DNA of 8,100 bases, from contig CANJKY010000123.1 in NCBI GenBank assembly GCA_947474875.1, positions 1 through 8,100 of the forward strand, in the 5' to 3' direction. A program made the translations under genes and the position numbers. The notes under the pieces were generated by a model, which made no database searches, was not told where the DNA came from, and worked only from the letters and a program-made list of their open reading frames with translations. Shown here piece after piece: positions 1 through 6,152 of the stretch. Origin of the DNA: Gemmataceae bacterium. GTDB lineage: Bacteria > Planctomycetota > Planctomycetia > Gemmatales > Gemmataceae. Every line of letters starts with the position of its first letter. Position 1 is the stretch's first letter.

Positions 1-2
1 CG

Positions 3-269
3 CAAGCGAACCGCGCCAACAACCCCAAGACCGCACTCGCCGCGTGTCACCCCAACAACCGACACCCGAACTTGGCCGAGAAGAGCTTGATGGCGGAGCA
101 TCTCGACCTCGCCACCGCTGCCACCACCTGCCCGAGTTTCGCGGCGTTCGCCGCGGAAGTGCGGCAACACATCCGGCCACTATTCCCTTCTTCATCGCAA
201 GCTGGCACAGTCCTGGCAGATCCCGGCGACGATGACGACTCTGATGAAAGCCCGGCAGCGCCGGGTTGA
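3..269 (+). CDS. 3' end of an unrecognised protein (partial)
   Basis: The frame is open from the window edge to a TGA at 267-269 and gives about 88 residues of a C-terminus. I do not recognise a family. Third codon positions are mostly G or C up to about position 175, as expected for coding sequence in this genome. They become much more mixed over the last 30 codons, which encode a Ser/Asp/Pro-rich tail with a DDDDSDES run. An internal ATG at 72 exists but nothing marks it as the real start. The stop lies 3 bases from the stop of the convergent sigma-factor gene. It could be a decayed gene end (for example a transposase remnant) or a genuine C-terminus. Only the extended upstream sequence can decide. 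Confidence 0.4.
   Translation, partial: QANRANNPKTALAACHPNNRHPNLAEKSLMAEHLDLATAATTCPSFAAFAAEVRQHIRPLFPSSSQAGTVLADPGDDDDSDESPAAPG
249..267. terminator. Possible hairpin between convergent genes
   Basis: CCCGGC (251-256), loop AGC, GCCGGG (260-265) form a perfect 6-bp stem. It can be extended by a G-U and an A-U pair to 249-267. It lies at the junction of two convergent reading frames and could act for either strand, but no T-tract follows on either side, so a terminator role is only suggested. Confidence 0.25.
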
Positions 270-272
270 GGA

Positions 273-2168
273 TCACTTCTTCGGCGCGGCGGGTTTGTTC
301 GCGTCGGCCAGCTTCGGGTCGGCCCACTCGATGTATATGGCGCTCTCGTTCGGCGCGAACGTGCGGATCGTCGTGTCGTTCTTCCCGTCCGTGTCCATGA
401 CGACGAGCTGCTTACTGGGGAGACCGCCGCCCGCCGGCTGACCAGCGTTCGCCGGCCCCTCCCACAGCACCGCCAGCCGCTTGCCGTCGGGTGCCCACGC
501 CACGCACCCGTTCACCAGCCCGCCCGCCACCTCCTTCGCCACCGGCACCTTCTCCACCCGGCCGGTCGCCGCGTCGGCCAGGAACACCCCCGGCTCCTGC
601 GACTGCGACAGAGTCGTCCGGGTGCCGACCACCCGCCTGCCGTCGGGCGAGAACCGGGCGATCTCGAACCCGTCCCCCTCGTCGCCGAGTGCTATCGGCT
701 TGAGCGTGTCCAGCGGCACCAGGAATGACGAGTACGCGGTCTTGCCGAACCCGCCGTTCCACACCTTGATGCGGGTGAGCAGCGTCTTCCCGTCCGGCGA
801 CACGTCGTGTACCTCGTGCCCCTCCGGCAGTACGAGTTCCGTCAGCTTCTTGGCGGCCGCGTCGTACCTCAGAGTCTTCCGCGGGAGCCGTTTGCCGGCC
901 ATCCCCGCCTGCGACACGTCGGTGCCGTCCGGGATGCTCGACACGAACAGGGTTTTGCCGTCCGGTGCCCAGGCGACGTGCGGGTCGAGCACCCCCTGGA
1001 ACGTCGCCTCCTTCGGCGGCTCCGTCAGCGGCAGATCGACCACGTACACGTCTTGCGGGTAGTGGTACTGGCCACGCTGGTTCCCGCTGAGCGGGATGAA
1101 CCGGACGAACGCCAGCCGCTTGCCGTCCGGTGACACCCGCGCCCGCTGCACGTTCCCGAGGTCGCCGACCGGCAGGTGTCCGCGGGTGTTCCCGTCCGTA
1201 CCCAGGACTTCGACCAGTTCGTCCTTGTTGGGCGGCAGCACCTTCGTCGCCAGGATCACCCCCTCCGGCGGCGGGGGCTTCGGCACCGGGGCGTTCCGCT
1301 TGCGGGTGTCGTCCTTCTCCTTCGGCACCGGGGCGGCGGCCGACTCGCTCCCCGGCCACACCCCGAACCCGCCGGCGGACAGCAGGAACACGGCCGTCGC
1401 CACCGCCGCCAACTTCAGCTTGCTCAGCAGGCCCATGTGCGTGGCTCCGTGGATCAGGGTCGTGAGGTGCGGGGTGAGTTCTGCTTTCCCGGTGGACACG
1501 GCGACGGTGGACGCGAGCAGTTCGGACGGGACGAGGGCGGTGGCCCCGAGCAGCCCGCCGGCAAGGGTGACGCCCCGCTTCCTCAGCCGCCCGGCCAGCG
1601 TCTTCCGCGCCGCCGCCAGCCGACTGCTCAGCGTGCCCTCGGCCACGCCCAGTCGGGCCGCCGCCTCCTTCCGGCTCAGCCCCTGCATCTCGCACAGCAC
1701 CACCGCCTCCCGGCACACCGCCGACAGCCGGGCGATCTCCTCGTCCACGATGGCGGACAGGTCGCTCCCACAGGTCTGGAGACCTGTGCCACCTATCGAA
1801 GAGGTGGGCTCGTCGGGGCGATCCGGAACCTGGGCCGTCAGGGTCTCCCGCTTCCGCCGTCGGCCGATCATGAGGCGTGCCCTCAGCGCCACCCGGAACG
1901 CGACCCCGTACAGCCACGGGCCGAGTGGCCGGCCGGCGTCCAGCCCGCCGGCCTTCCGGGCCAGCACCACGAACGCCGCCTGGAAGGCGTCGTCGGCCAG
2001 GTGGCGGTCGGCCACCACCCGCCGGCACACGCCGAGCACCAGCGGCCCATGCCGGCGGACCAGTTCGGCGAACGCGGCGTCGTCCCGCCCGGCGGCGAAC
2101 CGGCGGAGCAGGTCGGCGTCGGAGCGGCGGATGGCGGCGAGCACCCCGCGGACGGCGGCCGTGGCCAT
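273..2168 (-). CDS. ECF-type sigma factor fused via a membrane helix to a TolB/WD40-like propeller
   Basis: The 631-residue protein (from ATG 2168) has four parts. Residues about 30-95 are sigma region 2 (FAELVRRHGPLVLGVCRRVV, DDAFQAAFVVLARKA, WLYGVAFRVALR). Residues about 143-198 are sigma region 4 with the helix-turn-helix LSRKEAAARLGVAEGTLSSR. Residues about 247-271 are one strong hydrophobic segment after SKLKL. The rest is a beta-propeller with five PDGK/PDGR blade motifs near residues 347, 402, 458, 508 and 560 (SPDGKRLAFV, APDGKTLFVS, SPDGKTLLTR, SPDGRRVVGT, APDGKRLAVL). ECF sigma factors direct RNA polymerase to specific promoters, and sigma-WD40 fusions are known from planctomycetes. 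By inference the sigma part is cytoplasmic and the propeller lies outside the membrane, acting as sensor or anchor. No separate anti-sigma gene is adjacent. A repeat-like palindrome is translated in the linker between regions 2 and 4 (residues 127-134). Confidence 0.9.
   Translation of the reverse strand: MATAAVRGVLAAIRRSDADLLRRFAAGRDDAAFAELVRRHGPLVLGVCRRVVADRHLADDAFQAAFVVLARKAGGLDAGRPLGPWLYGVAFRVALRARLMIGRRRKRETLTAQVPDRPDEPTSSIGGTGLQTCGSDLSAIVDEEIARLSAVCREAVVLCEMQGLSRKEAAARLGVAEGTLSSRLAAARKTLAGRLRKRGVTLAGGLLGATALVPSELLASTVAVSTGKAELTPHLTTLIHGATHMGLLSKLKLAAVATAVFLLSAGGFGVWPGSESAAAPVPKEKDDTRKRNAPVPKPPPPEGVILATKVLPPNKDELVEVLGTDGNTRGHLPVGDLGNVQRARVSPDGKRLAFVRFIPLSGNQRGQYHYPQDVYVVDLPLTEPPKEATFQGVLDPHVAWAPDGKTLFVSSIPDGTDVSQAGMAGKRLPRKTLRYDAAAKKLTELVLPEGHEVHDVSPDGKTLLTRIKVWNGGFGKTAYSSFLVPLDTLKPIALGDEGDGFEIARFSPDGRRVVGTRTTLSQSQEPGVFLADAATGRVEKVPVAKEVAGGLVNGCVAWAPDGKRLAVLWEGPANAGQPAGGGLPSKQLVVMDTDGKNDTTIRTFAPNESAIYIEWADPKLADANKPAAPKK
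1769..1788. repeat. Perfect palindrome inside the sigma-factor gene
   Basis: CACAGGTCT (1769-1777), GG, AGACCTGTG (1780-1788) is a perfect 9-bp-arm inverted repeat. It is translated on the minus strand as GTGLQTCG in the linker between sigma regions 2 and 4. It resembles short palindromes scattered through Gemmata-type genomes (from memory, not searched). Its central CTCC on the coding strand also occurs in the hairpin at 4495-4561. Confidence 0.6.
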
Positions 2169-2173
2169 GAGAT

Positions 2174-2178
2174 CCCTC
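2174..2178 (-). promoter_or_regulatory. Ribosome binding site that sets the sigma-propeller start
   Basis: GAGGG on the minus strand lies 5 bases before the ATG at 2168. An in-frame GTG at 2189 would add seven residues, but it would place this site inside the coding region, so the ATG is preferred. Confidence 0.6.
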
Positions 2179-2246
2179 GTGCGTCCCACCCGGATACTCT
2201 CCCGGCAGGCGGCCGCGCGTCGGTCGGGATGGGGAAAATGTGACCT

Positions 2247-2972
2247 TCAGTCCGTCAACCGCACGGTGCGGCACGTCTCCTCGTAGGTGCCTTCCAGGTC
2301 GAGCAGGGTGCCCTCGGAGGCGGCCCACCACAGCGGAATGGACGGGAGGGGCAGGCCGACGGCGAGCGGGTGAGCCCACGTCTCCAGTTGCCACCGCGGG
2401 GACGCCTCTCGCTTCCGGACGGTGACGGCGTACAGGTGCGGCACCGGCGGACCGGCCATACTCGGGTCGGAGTGACCGAGGAAGTCGAGCAGGTCGGCGT
2501 ACAGGTTGAACCGCCTGTCCGACACCAGATCGATCACCGACACGCACACCCCTTGTTGGACGAAGTCGGCGCACTTGGCCACGAACATGCGGCGGGATTC
2601 GGGACGATCCTTGTTGGCCGGGCTGACGAACTCGACGGACGCCACCAGCCGTTCCCCCTCGTCGATGTCGTACACCCGGGCGGCGAATTCATCCGCGTCC
2701 GGCGGGTCGGTGTCGGCGGTGAGGGTCGGGGCTGGCAAGACGGCGGTGGCCGTGATCCCCCCCGGCGCCTCGTCGGGGCTGGCTTCCGCCTCTGCGTCGT
2801 GAACCGCCACATCCACCTCGGGCGTGCCGACGTGGATGAGCGGTCCGACCGTGTACCGCGGCGGCAGGACGCGGACCAAATGCTGAATCAGCACGGCCGG
2901 CCACATGCCGTGAACTTTGCCCCAGTTCGGGCGACGGTTGTTCGAGCGGTGGAAGTGGTCGCGGAGCGGCAT
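2247..2972 (-). CDS. DUF4058-like protein of unknown function
   Basis: The 241-residue protein matches the general pattern of the uncharacterised DUF4058 family. It has an N-terminal segment WPAVLIQHLVRVLPPRYTV (residues 24-42), a PEVDVAVHD strand (51-59), the signature VEFVSPANKDRPESRRMF (113-130), and a strand ending in VIDLVSDRRFNLYADLL (146-162). The ExxSPxNK arrangement followed by a basic helix and a VCVSVIDL strand resembles the Uma2 family, which has a PD-(D/E)XK nuclease-like fold. That link is inference, and no activity should be assumed. There is no signal peptide or membrane helix, so a cytoplasmic location is likely. The gene sits 78 bases upstream of the sigma-propeller gene on the same strand, with its own ribosome site and a -10-like box. 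A shared transcript is possible but not shown. Confidence 0.8.
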   Translation of the reverse strand: MPLRDHFHRSNNRRPNWGKVHGMWPAVLIQHLVRVLPPRYTVGPLIHVGTPEVDVAVHDAEAEASPDEAPGGITATAVLPAPTLTADTDPPDADEFAARVYDIDEGERLVASVEFVSPANKDRPESRRMFVAKCADFVQQGVCVSVIDLVSDRRFNLYADLLDFLGHSDPSMAGPPVPHLYAVTVRKREASPRWQLETWAHPLAVGLPLPSIPLWWAASEGTLLDLEGTYEETCRTVRLTD

Positions 2973-2978
2973 GGCGGT

Positions 2979-2983
2979 CCTCC
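2979..2983 (-). promoter_or_regulatory. Ribosome binding site that sets the DUF4058-like start
   Basis: GGAGG on the minus strand stands 6 bases before the ATG at 2972. The frame is open to an in-frame GTG at 3002, but starting there would put both this site and the TACAAT box within the coding region. Confidence 0.75.
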
Positions 2984-2993
2984 GGGTGAAGGG

Positions 2994-2999
2994 ATTGTA
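2994..2999 (-). promoter_or_regulatory. Candidate -10 box for the DUF4058-like gene
   Basis: TACAAT on the minus strand matches the bacterial -10 consensus at five of six positions and lies 21 bases before the ATG at 2972, in the short gap after the PQQ-propeller gene. No convincing -35 box is seen 16-18 bases upstream. Confidence 0.35.
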
Positions 3000-3021
3000 C
3001 ACCGCCCCGCGACCGGCCCGG

Positions 3022-4383
3022 CTACTGCTTCACCAACTCCACGCAGATCAGCTCCTTGTCGTTGCGGGCGTACAGCCGGCCGCCGGCGAACGCCGGGTGC
3101 GCCCACGTCACCTTCCGCCCGGCCGACCCCTGCGTCGGGTCGATCAGGTGCGTGCGGGAGGTCTCCTCGTACCCCTTCGGCGACAGCTTGAGCGTCACCA
3201 GGTCGCCGGCGTCGGTCAGGCACAGCACCTTGTCCCCGCTGTGGACCCACGACGCCGCCCCGAACACCGCCGGCTTGCCGCCGAGCAGCGTCTCGTCCGT
3301 CCACACGACTTCACCCGTGTCCGCCTTCAGGCACTTCATCTCCCCCTGCATGCACAGCCCGTACAGGTGCCCGTCGTGGTGCAGCAGGCTGGTCATGATG
3401 GTGTTCAGCGTGTCCGGCTTCTTCGGGAAGTTGTTCTTCGCCCGCCACACGACGTCCGCCGCCGGCTTGTCCTTCGCCAGCTTCAGGGCCAGCGCCCCGT
3501 GGTAGTAGTTGGACAGGTACACCATGTCCCCGACCACCTTCAAGGCGCTGATCGCCACCCCCGGCCGGTTCACCTCCACCCCCTGTGGCGGATGCAGGTG
3601 CCGCCAGTATTCCTCGCCCGTTTCCGGATTCAGCGACGCCACGTACTCCGACACCCACACCAGCAGTTGCCGCTTTCCGCCGGCCTCGACGATGATCGGC
3701 GGGCAGTAGCAGATCTCGCGGGTGGACAGCGCCGCCCACTTCTCGGCGCCGGTCTTCGTGTCGAACGCCACCACCGCGTGCTTGTCCCCGCCGACCAGGG
3801 CGATGAGCTTGTCCCCGTCGAGCAGCAGGTGGGCCGACCAGCCCCACGCCGGGGCCTTGATGTCGAAGTCCTTGTACTCCTCCAGGAAGTTCTTCTTCCA
3901 CACCGGCTTGCCGTCCTTCATCGACAGGCACCGCAGGTCGCCCATCGTGCCGAGGGTGTACGCCACGTCGCCGGCGATCACCGGAGTGGTCCGCGGGCCG
4001 GACCCGTAGCTGACCTTCTTGTACTCGCACTCGTACTCGTGGACCCACAGCTCGGTGCCCTTGTCCGCGTCGAAGCACACCACCCGCTCCTTGCCGTTCG
4101 AGCTGACCGGCTTCCGCCCGCCGTCGTCCCCGAGGACGAAATCGGTGACGCGGTCCATCACCAGCACCTTCCCGCCGGCCACCGCCGGGCCGGTGTACCC
4201 GGGGCCGACCTTGGCCGTCCACACCCGCTTCAACTCCTTCGGCAACTTGTCGAGCGTCGCGGCCCCCTTCCACACCCCGTCGCGGTTCGGCCCCAGCCAC
4301 TGCGGCCAGTCGTCGGCAGCGGGGGCGGGTGAGAGGAAGGTGCAGAATGCGAACGCAGAGATGGCGACGGAACGAGGCAGCAT
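3022..4383 (-). CDS. Secreted PQQ-like beta-propeller repeat protein
   Basis: The 453-residue protein begins with a signal peptide (MLPRSVAISAFAFCTFLSPAPA, probable cleavage after residue 22 or 23), so it should be exported. The mature start, DDWPQWLGPNRDGVWKG, is the motif that opens many planctomycete PQQ-propeller proteins. Propeller blades follow, with repeated patterns such as VVCFDADKGTELW (101-113), RCLSMKDGKPVW (151-162), VVAFDTKTGAEKW (204-216), VASLNPETGEEYW (248-260) and MKCLKADTGEVVW (349-361). These are the Ala/Asp-x-x-x-Gly-x-x-x-Trp strands of the quinoprotein alcohol dehydrogenase/BamB fold. Such proteins usually bind partners or polysaccharides rather than PQQ, and the fold alone shows no enzyme activity. 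A GGAGG lies 9 bases before the ATG at 4383. The substrate or partner is unknown. Confidence 0.9.
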   Translation of the reverse strand: MLPRSVAISAFAFCTFLSPAPAADDWPQWLGPNRDGVWKGAATLDKLPKELKRVWTAKVGPGYTGPAVAGGKVLVMDRVTDFVLGDDGGRKPVSSNGKERVVCFDADKGTELWVHEYECEYKKVSYGSGPRTTPVIAGDVAYTLGTMGDLRCLSMKDGKPVWKKNFLEEYKDFDIKAPAWGWSAHLLLDGDKLIALVGGDKHAVVAFDTKTGAEKWAALSTREICYCPPIIVEAGGKRQLLVWVSEYVASLNPETGEEYWRHLHPPQGVEVNRPGVAISALKVVGDMVYLSNYYHGALALKLAKDKPAADVVWRAKNNFPKKPDTLNTIMTSLLHHDGHLYGLCMQGEMKCLKADTGEVVWTDETLLGGKPAVFGAASWVHSGDKVLCLTDAGDLVTLKLSPKGYEETSRTHLIDPTQGSAGRKVTWAHPAFAGGRLYARNDKELICVELVKQ

Positions 4384-4494
4384 CGTTCACGCCCTCCGGC
4401 GGGCGCGGGTCGGAGGCGCCGGGCTGGCCCGCGAGGCCCGGCGCGAATGCGGCCACAAGACGCGGCCGGGCGTCGATGATACCCGATAGCGGTC
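4384..4494. other. Leader region of the PQQ-propeller gene
   Basis: This GC-rich non-coding gap contains the GGAGG ribosome site at about 4393-4397. A TATCAT -10-like box lies on the minus strand at 4476-4481, 94 bases before the ATG, without a clear -35 match. Its expected -35 position would fall in the inverted repeat at 4495-4561. No small gene is seen. Confidence 0.3.
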
Positions 4495-4561
4495 TGAGAG
4501 TGGTAGGCACACTCCGTGTGCCGTTCGGACGACGGCACACGGAGTGTGCCTACCACTCTCA
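4495..4561. repeat. 30-bp-arm perfect inverted repeat with nested palindromes
   Basis: Arms 4495-4524 and 4532-4561 are exact reverse complements around a 7-base loop (TCGGACG). Each arm is itself a smaller hairpin, GGCACAC-TCC-GTGTGCC (4506-4522 and its mirror at 4534-4550). The right arm contains the TGA stop of rsmH (4559-4561), so the element abuts or overlaps the end of that gene. It may act as a transcription terminator for rsmH, but there is no T-tract. The design suggests a dispersed REP- or MITE-like element. I recall similar sequences in Gemmata-type genomes, which was not verified here. Confidence 0.85.
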
Positions 4562-5533
4562 AGAGGCCCGTCGCGCCCACCGCAACTTGGCGCTCCGCGC
4601 CCGCGGGTTGTCCAGCTTCTCCTGCTCGCTCGGGCGGATCGGCTCGTCGCTCGCCTCGGAGTACACTCCGGCACGCACCCCGTCGCGGAACGCCGTCTTC
4701 ACCAGCCGGTCCTCCCCGCTGTGGAAACTGATGATCGCCGCGGTTCCGCCCGGCTTCAGCAGGTCCGGCAGCACCCGCAGCAACTGCGTCAGGTTCGCCA
4801 GTTCGCGGTTCACCAGGATGCGGAGGGCCTGGAACACCCGCGTGGTCGGCAGCAGCTTCTGCTTGCGGATCGGGCCGTGACCGGGGCCGAGCAGCGGCGT
4901 CACCGGCGCCGCCCGTTCGATCAGTTCCCGCAGTTCCTGTGTCCGCTCCAGCGGCTTCGTTGAACGCTGCGCCACGATCGCCGCGGCGATCGCCTCCGCC
5001 TCCGGCTCGTCGCCCAGATCGCGAAACGCGGCGGCCAGATCGTCCGCGGTCAGCGTGTTCAGCAACTCGGCGGCGGTGCGGCCGCGGGTCGGGTCCATCC
5101 GCATGTCCAACGGGCCGTCCCGCATGAACGAGAACCCGCGGTCGGCGTCGTCCACCTGCATGGAGGACATGCCCAGGTCGGCGAGCAGGCCGTCGACCTG
5201 CGTCACCCCCACGCCCGCCAGCACCCCCGGCAGGCCGGCGAAGTTCGAATGAACGGCGTGGAACGGGAACCCGACCGCCGCCAACTTCTCCGTCGCCTGC
5301 GGCAGGTTCTCCGGGTCCAGGTCGGTGGCGACGAGCAGCCCGGTAGGTCCGACCCGCTGAAGGAGTTCGCCCGAGTGGCCGGCGAACCCGAGAGTGCAGT
5401 CCACCACGGTTTGCCCCGGCTGCGGATCGAGTACCCGCAACACCTCGGCCAGCATGACGGGGACGTGCTCCCCCGCCGGGGTGGTACGGTCCCGCTTCGG
5501 CGGGCGGCGCTTGCGGTGGTACTTGCGGGCCAT
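4559..5533 (-). CDS. rsmH: 16S rRNA (cytosine-1402 N4)-methyltransferase RsmH
   Basis: RsmH (MraW) transfers a methyl group from S-adenosylmethionine to N4 of C1402 in 16S rRNA, in the decoding centre of the small subunit. The 324-residue length is normal for the family. Visible motifs are HVPVMLAEVL (23-32), the SAM-binding VVDCTLGFAGHSGELL (43-58), DLDPENL (71-77), DLGMSSMQVDDADRGFSF (119-136), GPLDMRMD (140-147), TRVFQALRILVNREL (231-245), ISFHSGEDRLVK (268-279; the family usually has FHSLEDR) and the end motif NPRARSAKLRWARR (309-322). The N-terminus carries a basic extension (KYHRKRRPPKRDR). The start ATG has AAGGGG 5 bases upstream, inside the end of the preceding gene. Only 2 bases separate the two genes, which suggests translational coupling. 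The usual dcw neighbours mraZ and ftsL are absent on both sides. The stop codon lies in an inverted repeat. Confidence 0.95.
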   Translation of the reverse strand: MARKYHRKRRPPKRDRTTPAGEHVPVMLAEVLRVLDPQPGQTVVDCTLGFAGHSGELLQRVGPTGLLVATDLDPENLPQATEKLAAVGFPFHAVHSNFAGLPGVLAGVGVTQVDGLLADLGMSSMQVDDADRGFSFMRDGPLDMRMDPTRGRTAAELLNTLTADDLAAAFRDLGDEPEAEAIAAAIVAQRSTKPLERTQELRELIERAAPVTPLLGPGHGPIRKQKLLPTTRVFQALRILVNRELANLTQLLRVLPDLLKPGGTAAIISFHSGEDRLVKTAFRDGVRAGVYSEASDEPIRPSEQEKLDNPRARSAKLRWARRAS

Positions 5534-5535
5534 GA

Positions 5536-5979
5536 TTACCCCTTCTTCCGCCCGGCTATCCAGTACCCGGCCAGTGTGAGTACCGCGATCACCCCCAGGC
5601 CGACGGCGATCATCAGCCCGCGGGAGCGGTCAGGCGGGGCGGACACGGTCGTCTCGGTGTCGCCCTTCACCTCCACCTCCCGCGTCGCCCGGTGGCCGAA
5701 CTCGTCCGCCGCCACCACCCGGTAGCGGCCGGCCGCCGGCCGCGGGAACGTACACACCCCGTCCTTGTCCGGCTTCGCCTCGCCGATCACCCGCTTCTGG
5801 TCGTCGAGCAGCTTCACCGACACCGGCCCGCCGTGGTCGTCGTCCGAGTCGTAGGAGACGGTCACCCGCACCACGTCCGCCGTCACCTCCACCACCACCT
5901 TCATGGCGTGGGCGAACGCCGCGGCGGGCACGCCGACGGCGGCGAGCAGCACTAGAACGAGTCGGATCGCGGGTCGCAT
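5536..5979 (-). CDS. Small exported membrane-anchored protein, CbiL/NikL-like
   Basis: The 147-residue protein has a signal peptide (residues 1-23, ending AAAFA), a small beta-rich domain (24-110), a short Ser/Pro linker and a C-terminal membrane helix (121-142) followed by GRKKG. It should be held at the membrane with its domain outside. The domain pattern resembles the small extracytoplasmic parts of cobalt/nickel transport systems (CbiL/NikL, DUF4198-like) or a carboxypeptidase-regulatory fold. The matching segments are HAMKVVVEV right after the predicted cleavage site, VSVKLLDDQKRVIGEAKPDKDGVCTFPRPAAGRYRVVAAD (about 53-92) and EFGHRATREVEV. If cleavage follows residue 23, the mature protein starts with His24, which could bind metal; this is inference. 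No transporter subunits are next to it. GGAGAGG precedes the ATG by 7 bases. It is the first gene of a probable pair with rsmH. Confidence 0.75.
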   Translation of the reverse strand: MRPAIRLVLVLLAAVGVPAAAFAHAMKVVVEVTADVVRVTVSYDSDDDHGGPVSVKLLDDQKRVIGEAKPDKDGVCTFPRPAAGRYRVVAADEFGHRATREVEVKGDTETTVSAPPDRSRGLMIAVGLGVIAVLTLAGYWIAGRKKG

Positions 5980-6005
5980 GAGGTGACCTCTCCGGGGCGG
6001 GAGTT

Positions 6006-6011
6006 ATCGTA
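6006..6011 (-). promoter_or_regulatory. Candidate -10 box for the CbiL/NikL-like gene and rsmH
   Basis: TACGAT on the minus strand matches four of six -10 consensus positions and lies 26 bases before the ATG at 5979. No clear -35 box is seen. It is similar in sequence and distance to the boxes before two other genes in the window. Confidence 0.25.
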
Positions 6012-6031
6012 CAGTCCGGGTGGAAATAAAC

Positions 6032-6142
6032 CGCACGCGGATGACGCGGACTCCGGCGCGGATGAACACGGATGAAATCCCGGATTTGGTTCTGATCCTC
6101 TTCATCCGCGCTGAAATCCGCGTCATCCGCGTGCGCTTTTTT
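6032..6142 (+). repeat. Large imperfect inverted repeat followed by T6 in the uppP leader
   Basis: Left arm 6032-6066 and right arm 6101-6135 pair over 35 positions with three mismatches in the middle (6051, 6053 and 6055). A 34-base central part holds a smaller palindrome AAATCC-C-GGATTT (6075-6087). The motif GCGGATGA or its complement recurs in both arms. One base after the right arm come six Ts (6137-6142), so plus-strand RNA would look like an intrinsic terminator only 2 bases before the uppP ribosome site. Similar CGCGGATGA-rich repeats occur in many environmental genomes (recalled, not searched), so it may simply be a dispersed repeat. Confidence 0.8.
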
Positions 6143-6152
6143 CGGAGTTGAG

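Larger units (their letters stand above)
5980..6152. other. Divergent intergenic region upstream of rsmH pair and uppP
   Basis: This gap must hold the promoters of both directions. It contains the ribosome site for the 5979 start (GGAGAGG), a TACGAT box on the minus strand at 6006-6011, the large inverted repeat at 6032-6135, a run of six Ts (6137-6142) and the uppP ribosome site GGAG at 6144-6147. No plus-strand -10/-35 pair stands out, so the uppP promoter is unassigned. Confidence 0.5.

Noticed and set aside
1096..2286. A 396-residue plus-strand frame antisense to the sigma-propeller gene
   Set aside because: It is a mirror frame of high-GC coding sequence, rich in Ser, Arg and Pro, without a recognisable domain.
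412..2574. A 720-residue minus-strand open frame overlapping the sigma-propeller gene
   Set aside because: Its translation is a low-complexity mix rich in Arg, Gly, Pro and Ala with no motif. It is the shifted frame of two genes with clear domains.
2917..4332. A 471-residue plus-strand frame antisense to the PQQ-propeller gene
   Set aside because: It consists mostly of His, Arg, Leu, Val and Pro runs typical of antisense frames. The opposite strand has a signal peptide and propeller motifs.
4230..4880. Short frames on both strands through the 4495-4561 inverted repeat (translations such as GTLRVPS and HTECAYH)
   Set aside because: They arise from translating the repeat itself. Such peptides recur because the repeat recurs, not because a gene is present.
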